Origin: Paraburkholderia ribeironis
Lineage (GTDB): Bacteria; Pseudomonadota; Gammaproteobacteria; Burkholderiales; Burkholderiaceae
Length of the DNA: 64,000 nt
Direction: 5' to 3'
Assembly (NCBI RefSeq): GCF_900019265.1
Contig: NZ_CYGX02000019.1
Span: 175,187 to 239,186, forward strand
The first letter of the stretch is position 1; each line of letters starts with the position of its first letter. Below are positions 46,768 through 57,148 of the stretch, piece by piece. The position numbers were made by a program, and so were the translations under genes. The notes under the pieces were generated by a model, which was not told the DNA's origin, searched no databases, and saw only the letters and a list, made by a program, of their open reading frames with translations.

Positions 46768-49239
46768 TTAGCGCTCCACCACGCGCTGCAAAATCCGCGC
46801 GACGCCGTTCACATACGTAGCGGTGCCGAACCGGCTCAGCGCGGTCTGATAACCGTTTCTGACCAGCCTGTTGCGCAGCTCGTCGTTCGAGCGCAATTGC
46901 GCGAGCACATCTGCAAGACCGTGCGCGTCGGCTGGCGTGCACAGCACACCGTTCTCGTAGTCGTCGATGATCTCCAGCACGCCGCCCGCGCGGGCCGCCA
47001 CCACCGGCCGCTGCGCCAGCATTCCTTCGACGATCACGCGACCGAACGGCTCCGGGGTGATCGACGTATGGACGACCGCGTCGACCGCGCACATGCAGGC
47101 CGGAATGTCGTGCTGGAAGCCGAGGAAATGCACTCGCTCGCCAAGCTCGTGCGCGGCCACGAACGCATGCAATTCGCTCTCGTACTGGTCCTCGCCGAAC
47201 AGCGGCGCGCCCACCAGCACCGCGTGCATTTGCGGATTGAGCACCATCGCCTCGAGCAGCACGTGCTGCCCTTTCCAACGCGCGAGACGGCTGAACGAGC
47301 CGACCAGGAACGCGTCCTGCGGCAGATTCAGGCGCTCGCGCAGCGTCGCTTGCGGGACCGTGCGCAACGCGTCGAACGGCTCGGCGGCGATACCGTTGAA
47401 CACTACGTCGATGCGCTCGTCGTCGAACCGGGTGAGCGCGGCGAACGCACGCGCCGACGCGGCCGAATTGGCGATCACGTGCGTGAGGCCGAGCCGCGCG
47501 CACCACTTGATGATCGCCAGCTGCTTACCGCCAAAATGCTCGGGGCTGACGATATCGCGCAGATGCCAGACCACCGGGCGCCGCGCGAGCTTGCCGGCGA
47601 TCGCGCCGATCACCATCGCGCGCTGCGTGTTCGCGTAGATCACGTCGGCGTCGCGCGCCCGTTTGGCGGTCGCCCGCACGAGCGACAGCAAGCCCTTGAG
47701 CGCCTCACCCTTCGGCAGCGACCCGCCCTGCTTGCGCACATGGCGTAGCGCGCCCGCATCCAGCACGTTGACGGTGACGCCGGTCCTCGCGAGCGCCGTG
47801 CGGAACGGGCCGTCGTCGAACAGCACGATCTCGATACGCGAGCGCAGCGCCTTGACGATTTCCAGCAGCGACAGCTCGGCGCCGCCGAGCACGCCGCTCT
47901 GATCGACGGCGAGAATGCGCGGCGCGTTCGCGACCGCCTCGGCCTTGTACGGCGCGCCGTGCGGCAGCTTCGCCGTGCGCAATGCCGGCACCGCCGAGCG
48001 CACGTGCGCGAAGAAACGTTCGCGGAAATGCGCGATGGAAAACTGCTCGGCATTGGCGCGGCAATCCACGGGTGAAAAGCGCCGGATGTTCTCGTCGAAG
48101 CGCTCCACCGCGGCGATGATCGATTCGGTATCCTGTTCATCGAAGAACATGCCGGTCGGCCGTGGCTCGGACAAATCGCGCACGGTTTCGAGCGCCCCGC
48201 CCTTGCCGTAGGCGATCACCGGCGTGCCGCATGCCTGCGCCTCGACCACTGAGATGCCGAAGTCTTCTTCGGCCGCGAACACGAACGCCTTCGCGCGGCT
48301 CATCCGGTCCTTGAGCACCTTGAACGGTTGGTAGCCCATGATCTCCACGTTCGGCCCCGCCTTCGCGCGGATCTTCTCCATGTCGGGACCATCGCCGATC
48401 ACCACCAGCTTGCGCTGCGGCATGCGCGCGAACGCTTCGACGATCAGGTCGATCTTCTTGTACGGCACCATCCGCGACGCGGTCAGATAGAAGTCTTCCT
48501 TTTCGGTGCACAGCGAGAAGGCTTCGACATCGACCGGCGGAAAGATCACCTGCGCATCGCGCTGATAGACCTTCTTGATGCGCCGCGCGATAAAGTCGGA
48601 GTTCGCGACAAAGCCATCGACCGAATTCGACGTGCGGATATCCCAGTTGCGGATGTAATGCAGAATCAGCCGCGCCATTGCCGACTTCGGGCCGTTGGTC
48701 AGCTTCGACTGTTGCAGGTATTGATGCTGCAGGTCCCACGCATAGCGGATCGGCGAATGCACGTAGCTGATATGCACCTGGTCGGGGCCGGTCAGAATGC
48801 CCTTGGCGACCGCGTGACTGCTGGAAATCACCACGTCATACGCCGACACGTCGAGCTGCTCGATGGCGAGCGGCATTAGCGGCAGATACGAGCGATACCT
48901 GGTGCGCGCGAGCGGCAACTTCTGGATGAACGACGTCGTGACGGACTTGCCACGCAGGAAGCTGCGGTCGTCGAGAAAATCGACGAGGCTGAACAGGTCC
49001 GCATCCGGAAAGCACGCGATGATCTGCTCGAGTACTTTTTCCGCGCCCGCATACGTGACGAGCCAGTCGTGCACGATCGCGATGCGCACCGTCTTGTCGG
49101 TGCGTATCGCGGCGCGGCGCGGGGTGACCCGCGAGGTGGCCTCTACGCCGGGCAGCGCGGTGAGTTCGCTCAGGGTGCTGCGCGTCGCCGGTCGCAGCAC
49201 GGCTTCTTCCAGGACTTCTTCAAGGACTTCGTGGTTCAT
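46768..49239 (-). CDS. bceR: Double-domain GT4 glycosyltransferase (bceR position)
   Basis: An 823-residue cytoplasmic protein made of two GT-B fold, GT4-family glycosyltransferases in tandem. Domain 1 (about 50-410) has VRIAIVHDWLVTYAGAEKVL, LTASRMVPYKKIDLIVEAFA and EEDFGISVVEAQACGTPVIA. Domain 2 (about 430-815) has ILAVDQSGVLGGAELSLLEI, GSFSRLARWKGQHVLLEAM and PEPFGRVIVEGMLAQRPVVA. Each half keeps the Glu-rich donor site (EX7E type). Such double enzymes add two sugars in sequence to the repeat unit. The ATG at 49237-49239 overlaps the end of the flippase gene by four bases, so translation is coupled. Confidence 0.9.
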   Translation of the reverse strand: MNHEVLEEVLEEAVLRPATRSTLSELTALPGVEATSRVTPRRAAIRTDKTVRIAIVHDWLVTYAGAEKVLEQIIACFPDADLFSLVDFLDDRSFLRGKSVTTSFIQKLPLARTRYRSYLPLMPLAIEQLDVSAYDVVISSSHAVAKGILTGPDQVHISYVHSPIRYAWDLQHQYLQQSKLTNGPKSAMARLILHYIRNWDIRTSNSVDGFVANSDFIARRIKKVYQRDAQVIFPPVDVEAFSLCTEKEDFYLTASRMVPYKKIDLIVEAFARMPQRKLVVIGDGPDMEKIRAKAGPNVEIMGYQPFKVLKDRMSRAKAFVFAAEEDFGISVVEAQACGTPVIAYGKGGALETVRDLSEPRPTGMFFDEQDTESIIAAVERFDENIRRFSPVDCRANAEQFSIAHFRERFFAHVRSAVPALRTAKLPHGAPYKAEAVANAPRILAVDQSGVLGGAELSLLEIVKALRSRIEIVLFDDGPFRTALARTGVTVNVLDAGALRHVRKQGGSLPKGEALKGLLSLVRATAKRARDADVIYANTQRAMVIGAIAGKLARRPVVWHLRDIVSPEHFGGKQLAIIKWCARLGLTHVIANSAASARAFAALTRFDDERIDVVFNGIAAEPFDALRTVPQATLRERLNLPQDAFLVGSFSRLARWKGQHVLLEAMVLNPQMHAVLVGAPLFGEDQYESELHAFVAAHELGERVHFLGFQHDIPACMCAVDAVVHTSITPEPFGRVIVEGMLAQRPVVAARAGGVLEIIDDYENGVLCTPADAHGLADVLAQLRSNDELRNRLVRNGYQTALSRFGTATYVNGVARILQRVVER

Positions 49240-50702
49240 GTGCTTTTCCTCGGATTCAGTCGCAACAGCAGTGAACGCGCAAGATTGCGCAAAGCGGGGG
49301 TCATCGTGATCGACCAGGCGACGTTCGCCGCGACCATCAACAAGCCGGCGCTGATCGCCAGCGCGAGACTCGGCAGGAAACTGGCAAGCCACAGGCTGGC
49401 CAGCAGGAACGCGAGATGGGCCAGCATGTCGAGCGTGATCTGGCGCGCACGGATCGCGGAGAAATGAAGGAGTACGGCATAGTCGAACAGTGCCCGGCCG
49501 GCCACGGCGATCGCCGCGCCGGTCAGGCCGAAGTGTGTGATGCCGAGCCACAATGCACCCGCGAAGAGCGGCAATTCGACCAGCCCGACCTTCGCAGCCA
49601 TGGCCGGATTGACCTGCGACTGGATCAGGATGCGCGTCACGTTCGCCTGGCCGACCAGCCACACGGCGATGATCATGATGCGACCCACCGGCGCGGCCAC
49701 GGTGGCGATCTCAGAGCCGACCCACAGATGCAGAAACGGTTCGAGCACCAGCATCGCGACCAGCGCGACCGGCGTAAACACACCGTTGAGAAATTCGAGC
49801 GACTGCTGCGTGATGGTGTCGGCATCCGCGCGGCCGACCGCCGACAGACGCGGAAACAGCGTGCGCACCAGTGCGGTCGGCACGATGTTCAGACGCGTGA
49901 CGAGGTTTTGCGGCACCGTGTAGTACGTAACGAAACGCGCGCCCAGGCGCGAGCCGAGCATCACGCGATCGAGCGAGTCGGCGATCATCGTGGTGACGCT
50001 GGCAATCAGCATCCAGCCGCCGAAATTGAACAGTCCTTTCGCCACGCCGAATTGCGGCGGCAGAACGCGGCGGATTTCCAGCACTTTCAGCGCCGAGCGG
50101 CCCAGCAGCAAGGCAGCCAGAATCCGCGCGAACACCGCGGCGGCCAGCACGTTCTGCAGCGTTGCGCCCAGCCATAGCGCGGCGCCGAGCGGCAGCAACT
50201 GGAACAGGAAAGTGCCGATGGTCTGATTGGTGTTGTACACGCCGAAGCGTTCCGCGCCGTTGATCGCGCCGGCGAACACCCACGACACGTTGGCGATCGG
50301 AATCGCCAATGCGAGCCACGGCAACGCCATATACACCTCGTGCTGCAACTCGGGCGAGACCTTGGTGAAATACGCGGTGTAAAGGAACGCGCCGAAATAG
50401 ATCATCAGCCCGCCGACCACGCCGGTCGCGAGATTGAGCCATGTCGCGCTCCAGAACACGCGCGCACTCTCCTGCTGGTCGCCGGATGCGCGCGCCTTCG
50501 AGATGTGGTTCTGCGCGGCCATGCTCATGCCGAGATCGAGAATGCCGAAGTAGCCGATCAGCGTCCACACGAGACTGATCACGCCGTAGCGCTCGACGCC
50601 GAGCAGCTTGATATACGACGGCACGGTCACGAGCGAGACGAAGGTCGGCAGCACCAGTCCGAAGAAATTGATCGCTACGTTTCTGAGAATGCCTTTGTCC
50701 AT
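49236..50702 (-). CDS. bceQ: Wzx-type polysaccharide flippase (bceQ position)
   Basis: A 488-residue inner-membrane protein of the MATE/MOP flippase superfamily with 12-14 helices. It starts MDKGILRNVAINFFGLVLPT and contains GYFGILDLGMSMAAQNHISKA and LDRVMLGSRLGARFVTYYTV, as in Wzx proteins. It would move undecaprenyl-linked repeat units across the inner membrane. It overlaps bceR by four bases. Confidence 0.88.
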   Translation of the reverse strand: MDKGILRNVAINFFGLVLPTFVSLVTVPSYIKLLGVERYGVISLVWTLIGYFGILDLGMSMAAQNHISKARASGDQQESARVFWSATWLNLATGVVGGLMIYFGAFLYTAYFTKVSPELQHEVYMALPWLALAIPIANVSWVFAGAINGAERFGVYNTNQTIGTFLFQLLPLGAALWLGATLQNVLAAAVFARILAALLLGRSALKVLEIRRVLPPQFGVAKGLFNFGGWMLIASVTTMIADSLDRVMLGSRLGARFVTYYTVPQNLVTRLNIVPTALVRTLFPRLSAVGRADADTITQQSLEFLNGVFTPVALVAMLVLEPFLHLWVGSEIATVAAPVGRIMIIAVWLVGQANVTRILIQSQVNPAMAAKVGLVELPLFAGALWLGITHFGLTGAAIAVAGRALFDYAVLLHFSAIRARQITLDMLAHLAFLLASLWLASFLPSLALAISAGLLMVAANVAWSITMTPALRNLARSLLLRLNPRKST

Positions 50703-50813
50703 CAGATGCCTTGAGTTGACTACGTTTGCGTTGCGGATTGCGCGGGCTTATCCCCATTTGCCTGGCATTGCGAAGCAATGCCTCACGTCACCCAACTGAT
50801 ACCCGCCACCCGA

Positions 50814-53015
50814 TCAAGGTTTCCAGCGATACATCATCACTTTGCCGCGGGCGTCTTCCTCGACGAATATCAGGTACTCGCCATTGCTACGCTGCGCCGC
50901 GCTGATGCCGTTGGGCACGTCGACCCAGCCCGACGCGCGGCCCACTTCCGCGCCCGGGCGAATCACGCCGAGTTCCTTGCCGCTGTCCTTGTCCCATACG
51001 TGCACGGCGCCGACCGGTTCGACACCGAAGAGGTACTGCCCCTCGACGGTCAGGCCGATGATCGTGACGATGGGTTTGCTCTGCGTTTGCCACGGCAACA
51101 CGATCGTGTAGCGCGGCACCGGCGCGGCCGCCGACCAATGGTCGTAGCGCATCAGCACGCGGCCCACTTCCTTCCAGAAGCCGTGGTCGAACGGCGCGTC
51201 GGACGTATAGCCGCTCACGTACAGCGTGTCGGTGGCGGGGTCGTAGATGGCGCGGCGCAGTTCCGTGAAGGGTTGCGGCACCGGGTATTGCGTCAGGTTC
51301 GAATACGAGTAGACCGGATTGCCCTTCGCATCCAGCCCGCCGAAACGGAAGCGATAGATGCCCTTGTTGTCGCGTGTGCGCCAGATGTCGCCGGCGGTGT
51401 CCACCCACCAGCCCCAGCCGCCCGCGAGCTTGGTGCCGCTCGTGTTGGGCGTGAATTCGTCGGCATTGAAGCGGCCGTCGCCATTGGTGTCGCGCCACAT
51501 CCAGTCGCCGCCCGGCGGCGCATTCGGCACCTTCGCGACCGCGCGCTCGCGGCCTGCGATGAAGCCCGACGGAATCGCCGTTTCGCCCTCGTGCTGCGGA
51601 TCGAAGCGATAGATCTTCAGATGGTCCGCATACATGTCCGTCAGGTACAGGAACGTGCGGCCCTTCAGCTTGCGCGCGATCGGCAGGCCCGGATACTGAT
51701 CCGTGTGGAACACCGGGTCGTCCGGATACCTGAAGCGGTTCGACAGGAAGCCCGCGTATTTCCAGTCCTGTCCCGCAGGCTTCGACAGATCGAGTTCGAA
51801 GCGCTTGTTGCCGGTATAGACGCTGTCCGGCCGCGCCGGATCGATCCACGCGCCATCGACGAACAGGAGCCCCTGCACCTGCCAGTTCTGTTTGCCATCG
51901 GCTGCATAGCTTTCGAGCGTCGCGCCGAGGCCCGCGCCGATCGGCTCGTAGCGCGGACCGATGCCGTTGGTCGACACATACACGTTGCCGCGCGCATCCA
52001 CGCCGACGCCGGTCAGTCCATTGAAACGCTGTGGCCCCGGCTTGCCCGCGACGCCGTTGAATATGCCGCCGCGTTCGCCGAGCGCGCCCGACTCCGCATA
52101 GCGGCCCTCGCGCTTCGTGAAGAACAGCACCTGCTGGCGCGGACCGTTGTCGGCGATCAGGATGCGGCCTTGCGCATCGACGGCGAGATCCACCGCCACC
52201 GCATCCGCCGGCAGCGTGAAGTCTTCATCGATGCGCTGGCCGGTGGCGGCGTAGTGTTCGACATGCGGCGCGCGCTCGTTGCGGGTGCCGCTCAGCACCC
52301 ATAGCGTGCCGTCGGCCGCGAGCGCGATGCGGCCGGGCTCGTGCACGCTCCACGTGGCCTTGCGTTGCATCGATTCGGCGTCGTACACCTCGATGCGATC
52401 GCGTGCGGTGTTCGCCGCATACAGCGTGGTGTCGTTCGCCGCCAGGCCGCCGATTTCGGCGCTCGTGCCGGTCGGCTCCTCGTTCATCATCAGGAAGCCG
52501 GCTGCGAGTTGCGCGTGTGGGTCGGCGCTGTTCGCGGCCGGCTGGAATGGCGCGACGCGTTTCGGATCGGCGATCTGGCGGCGTGAAATGCCAAACCATT
52601 GCTTGCCCTTCTCCGGCCACACACCCTGCCCGACCAATCGTCCCTTTTCGTTACCGACCGCAATCGCCACGAACGCGTACTTGCGATTCACCGCGATCGC
52701 GTTGCCACCGCCGTTGCCCCAACCATGTGTGCCGCCCGCGAAGCCGAGCATCTTGCCGTTCTGATAGACACTGGCTTCGGCGCCGCTCTCGTCCCACGGC
52801 GCGTTGGTGTACACCTTGCCGTCGGGCGTTACGGCAATCGCGGTGATGTTGATCTGCGCCCACGTGCCGTCACCGAACCCGAAGCTATTGCCGAGCCATG
52901 ACGTCTTCGCGTTCAACACGGTTTCAGCGCACACGCTGAAACTGGCCGATCCCGCAGCCATGCCTGCGACGCATGCCGTCACGGCGAGCCAGCTTTTGAA
53001 CGTGAAACGCAGCAA
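50814..53015 (-). CDS. Secreted NHL/beta-propeller protein of the EPS cluster
   Basis: A 733-residue protein with a signal peptide (FKSWLAVTACVAGMAAGSAS...CAE). The mature part has many NHL-like repeats such as VDLAVDAQGRILIADNGPRQ, TGVGVDARGNVYVSTNGIGP and IAVTPDGKVYTNAPWDESGA, and a Ca-binding-like DTNGDGRFNADEF, suggesting one or two beta-propellers in the periplasm or outside. The start is a TTG at 53013-53015 because it has GGAGGA six bases upstream and begins the signal peptide; no ATG fits. It lies upstream of bceQ on the same strand. Its function in polysaccharide production is unknown. Confidence 0.75.
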   Translation of the reverse strand: MLRFTFKSWLAVTACVAGMAAGSASFSVCAETVLNAKTSWLGNSFGFGDGTWAQINITAIAVTPDGKVYTNAPWDESGAEASVYQNGKMLGFAGGTHGWGNGGGNAIAVNRKYAFVAIAVGNEKGRLVGQGVWPEKGKQWFGISRRQIADPKRVAPFQPAANSADPHAQLAAGFLMMNEEPTGTSAEIGGLAANDTTLYAANTARDRIEVYDAESMQRKATWSVHEPGRIALAADGTLWVLSGTRNERAPHVEHYAATGQRIDEDFTLPADAVAVDLAVDAQGRILIADNGPRQQVLFFTKREGRYAESGALGERGGIFNGVAGKPGPQRFNGLTGVGVDARGNVYVSTNGIGPRYEPIGAGLGATLESYAADGKQNWQVQGLLFVDGAWIDPARPDSVYTGNKRFELDLSKPAGQDWKYAGFLSNRFRYPDDPVFHTDQYPGLPIARKLKGRTFLYLTDMYADHLKIYRFDPQHEGETAIPSGFIAGRERAVAKVPNAPPGGDWMWRDTNGDGRFNADEFTPNTSGTKLAGGWGWWVDTAGDIWRTRDNKGIYRFRFGGLDAKGNPVYSYSNLTQYPVPQPFTELRRAIYDPATDTLYVSGYTSDAPFDHGFWKEVGRVLMRYDHWSAAAPVPRYTIVLPWQTQSKPIVTIIGLTVEGQYLFGVEPVGAVHVWDKDSGKELGVIRPGAEVGRASGWVDVPNGISAAQRSNGEYLIFVEEDARGKVMMYRWKP

Positions 53016-53709
53016 GGTAGATCCTCCAGTCAACGCCGCACCGCGCTCGGGGCAAACCCCGGCGCGGCGACGCAATCCAGTGAGTGACGGTCGAACCGCC
53101 GCAAGCCACGCAAGAACGTGTGACCGATTCGTGCAGGAAGGACGTAGGCGATACCGATGCGGAACCGAATGGCTTGACGCGCAACCGCGCCCATCCACAC
53201 GGAACACACAGAACAAACGGAACGCGCGGCGCACGCGCCATCCCGGCCATGCCAATCCGCACGGCTTACATTACGCGGAAAAAACCCCGCGACGAAAATA
53301 GAAAATAATTCAAAAATATTCGACGCATTAAATACTGGGAAAGAAATTGATTTAAAAATCGATCAAATTGAAACGCGCGCCGGCGCGCAACCGGTAGGCG
53401 ATGTTTTTGCGCATCTTTGCCGATGCTTCGATGCGCGAACTGCATTTATTACGCATTACGTCATCGCCTCGACACAAACACATAAATCCATTTCAAATGG
53501 ATAATGAAACACCCTGTTGCAAACTGATTCAATTATCCAATTCATTGCGGTTTTTTCGCGATTTTCTTTTCCCTAGAATCGATTGCACTTGCGTTGCGAC
53601 GCGAAGCGAGCGCGCCAGCTGGTTGCCGAACGCTCGCATGCCGCTTCGCCCGGCCCATCCGCTTCTGCTTCTCATCCGCTTCTCATCCGCTTCACACCAT
53701 GGACGGTTC
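53016..53709. promoter_or_regulatory. Divergent promoter region between NHL gene and bceO
   Basis: About 690 bases without a gene. The middle (53280-53580) is strongly AT-rich against the GC-rich flanks and includes aataattc and attcaattatccaattc, related to the repeats near galU. Promoters for both directions are expected here, but no precise match was fixed. Confidence 0.5.
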
Positions 53710-54834
53710 ATGACTGCCAGCGCATTGCCCCTCGCGCCCTCTCACTCGCGCATCGTGCAGCTCGACGGCCTGCGCGCCATTGCCGTGCTCGCGGTGTTCG
53801 CGCAGCACGCGCTGAAAGCGCCGCTGTGGATGGGCGTCGACCTGTTTTTTGTTCTGAGCGGCTTTCTGATCAGCGGCATCCTGCTCGATCGCAAGGTCCG
53901 TCAGCAATCGTATTTCCGCTACTTCTACGCGCGCCGCGCACGGCGCATCCTGCCGCCGTATCTGCTGCTCATGGTGGTGTCGTCGATCCTGTTCGGTCTC
54001 GCCTGGGCGCAGCACTGGTACTGGTACGCGTTCTTCGCGACCAATATCGGCGATGCGCTCAATCAGAGCGGCCACGACAGCCTGAATGTGCTGTGGTCGC
54101 TCGCGGTTGAGGAGCAGTTCTACATTTTCTGGCCGTTCGTGATCCTGCTGGTGCCCGAGCGCCTGCTCGGCTACGTGGCCGCCGCGCTGATCGTGCTGGT
54201 GCCAGTGCTGCGCGCGGTGGCTACGCCCTGGTTCGATTCGTTCTGGCCGATCTACTACCTGACGCCGTTTCGCATGGACCTGCTCGCAGCCGGCGCGCTG
54301 CTGGCGGTCGCGGTCCGCCGCGATCGCGATGCGCTCGAACCGTACAAGGGGCTCGCGGTGCTCGGCTTGTGCGCGGCGCTCGCCGTGCTGGCGTGGCTGC
54401 ATCTGCATTTCCCGCGCTTTCGCGCGGCGAATACGCCGCTGTCGAACGCGGGGCTCTACAGCGTTTCGTTGGTGCTTTGTACTTCCGTCGTGGTGATCGC
54501 CCTGCAAAGCAAGGGCATCGTCAAACGGCTGCTGTGCAATCCGGTGCTGGTCTACCTCGGCACCATCAGCTACACGATCTATCTGATTCACCTGAGCGTG
54601 CTGTACGTGCTGTGGCCGTTGCATCTGAATCGCTATCTGTGCGCTGCGCTCGCGCTCGCGATCACGCTGGTCTACGCGAGCATCACGTGGTTTGCGTTCG
54701 AGAAGCGCCTGATCTTCGGTGCGCGCCGTCAGGCCCAGTCGCAGCCGCAGCCGCAGCCGCAGTTGCACACGCACGCGCCGGTCGGCGGTGGCGTCGGTGG
54801 GCACGCGCGGCAGCAGCCGCAAAGCCGCGCATGA
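53710..54834 (+). CDS. bceO: Acyltransferase 3 family protein (bceO position)
   Basis: A 374-residue membrane O-acyltransferase with about ten helices: IVQLDGLRAIAVLAVFAQHA, GVDLFFVLSGFLISGILLD, RRARRILPPYLLLMVV, NVLWSLAVEEQFYIFWPFVI and LGTISYTIYLIHLSVLYVL are the family blocks. The C-terminal tail is Gln-Pro and Gly rich (six-base DNA repeat near 54740-54765). The ATG at 53710 gives the normal family start; the open frame upstream runs through AT-rich promoter DNA. It overlaps the SGNH hydrolase gene by four bases. Confidence 0.86.
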   Translation: MTASALPLAPSHSRIVQLDGLRAIAVLAVFAQHALKAPLWMGVDLFFVLSGFLISGILLDRKVRQQSYFRYFYARRARRILPPYLLLMVVSSILFGLAWAQHWYWYAFFATNIGDALNQSGHDSLNVLWSLAVEEQFYIFWPFVILLVPERLLGYVAAALIVLVPVLRAVATPWFDSFWPIYYLTPFRMDLLAAGALLAVAVRRDRDALEPYKGLAVLGLCAALAVLAWLHLHFPRFRAANTPLSNAGLYSVSLVLCTSVVVIALQSKGIVKRLLCNPVLVYLGTISYTIYLIHLSVLYVLWPLHLNRYLCAALALAITLVYASITWFAFEKRLIFGARRQAQSQPQPQPQLHTHAPVGGGVGGHARQQPQSRA

Positions 54835-55589
54835 CACGGCGTCGCTGGTTGGCCGCAAGCGTGTGCGCCGCGCTATCGACCCTGCTGGCATCCAGCGCCG
54901 CGACGTGCGCCGCACGAGCCGACGCGGTGCAAGGATCGCAGGCACCGCAAGCTCCGCTGCTGATCGACGCATACGGCGATTCGACCACGCTCGGCATCAC
55001 CTGCCATGACGGCCATTGCGGCCCGCAATCGCAAAACGCCGTGGCTTACCTGCAGGACGCATTGCGCGCACATCACGGCGACCGGGTGCAGGTGACGAAC
55101 CTCGGCGTGGGCGGCACGACGGCCACGCAGTTGCGCGACGGCACGGGCAATCGACGCGCCGGGCCGAGCGCCGGTCTGCCGTGGCGCGAGCGCCTCGCGG
55201 CATCGCCCGCGCGGATCGTGTTGATTAACTACGGCATCAACGAGGTGATGCAGAACCAGACACCTGAGCAGTTCTACACGGCCGAAACGACACTCGTGAA
55301 AACCGCTCGCGCGCTCGGCAGGCAGCCGGTTCTGCAGACCTCCAACCCGATGCCGGACAACCGGCTCAACGCGCGGCTTGCCGCGATGGCCGCGATGACG
55401 CGCCGCGTAGCCGAGGAACAGCAGGTGCCGCTCGTCGATCAGTTCGCTTACATCAGCGGTCTGCCCGACTGGAAGACGTTGATGTCCGACGGCGCGCATC
55501 CGAAGCCGCAGTTGTACCGGCTGAAAGCCGAGCAGGACTATCAGGTCGTCGAACCTCTGGTGCGACGAAAGCTGGACAGCATGCCCTGA
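54831..55589 (+). CDS. Secreted SGNH/GDSL hydrolase (bceV position)
   Basis: A 252-residue protein with a signal peptide (MTRRRWLAASVCAALSTLLA, cleavage near ARA). The SGNH block I is DAYGDSTTLG with the nucleophile Ser, block II Gly in LGVGGTTATQL, block III NYGINEV and block V DGAHPKPQLY with the Asp-His pair. It could remove or transfer acetyl groups on the polysaccharide in the periplasm. The ATG overlaps the stop of the acyltransferase, so the two are translated together and may balance acylation. Confidence 0.87.
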   Translation: MTRRRWLAASVCAALSTLLASSAATCAARADAVQGSQAPQAPLLIDAYGDSTTLGITCHDGHCGPQSQNAVAYLQDALRAHHGDRVQVTNLGVGGTTATQLRDGTGNRRAGPSAGLPWRERLAASPARIVLINYGINEVMQNQTPEQFYTAETTLVKTARALGRQPVLQTSNPMPDNRLNARLAAMAAMTRRVAEEQQVPLVDQFAYISGLPDWKTLMSDGAHPKPQLYRLKAEQDYQVVEPLVRRKLDSMP

Positions 55590-55611
55590 AGCTCTTTTTC
55601 AAGCGCGCTTA

Positions 55612-55716
55612 GTGATGTCCGTTCGTGAGGTCCGTTCGTGATGTCCGTTCGTGATGTCCGTTCGTGATGTCCGGTCGTGAGGTCCGGTCGTGACGTCAGC
55701 TTCGTGAGGTCCAGTT
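55612..55716. repeat. Thirteen-base tandem repeat upstream of gmd
   Basis: About eight units of gtgatgtccgttc with single-base variants (gtgaggtccgttc, gtgatgtccggtc), the seventh being 14 bases. It begins 22 bases after the hydrolase stop and ends about 115 bases before gmd. Confidence 0.9.
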
Positions 55717-55768
55717 GGTGGAGTCCACGGAGCGTGCTTCTGAAATGCGCTTCCGGGTGTGCCGATGA

Positions 55769-56872
<1,104 letters not shown>

Positions 56873-56875
<3 letters not shown>

Positions 56876-56937
56876 GCTGGCGTAGCGCTGCGCGTGAGCT
56901 GGCGTAGCATTGCGCGTGAGCTGGCGTAGCGCTACGC
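56873..56937. repeat. Three 22-base tandem repeats after gmd
   Basis: Units at 56873-56893, 56894-56915 and 56916-56937 share gtgagctggcgtagc followed by gctgcgc, attgcgc or gctacgc. The first copy overlaps the gmd stop codon. Confidence 0.88.
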
Positions 56938-56965
56938 GGCGGGGCGGCTGTGCGCCGCTCCTCGA

Positions 56966-57010
56966 CGCGAGGCCTGGTCGCCATGACCCAGGCCTCGCGT
57001 TTTTGCTTTT
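56966..57010 (+). terminator. Strong intrinsic terminator of gmd
   Basis: A perfect 12-base stem cgcgaggcctgg / ccaggcctcgcg with a ten-base loop followed by tttttgctttt. Confidence 0.88.
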
Positions 57011-57148
57011 CATCGAGCCGCGCTCTGCATTGCGCGGCTTGTGAGGTCAGCTGAAAGTGACGCTGCCGTGTGCGCGCTTCGTGCGTCGCGCCGTCACCAT
57101 GCCGTGTCACCCCGCAGTGTCATCATCGTCATCATCGACACCTGCGCC

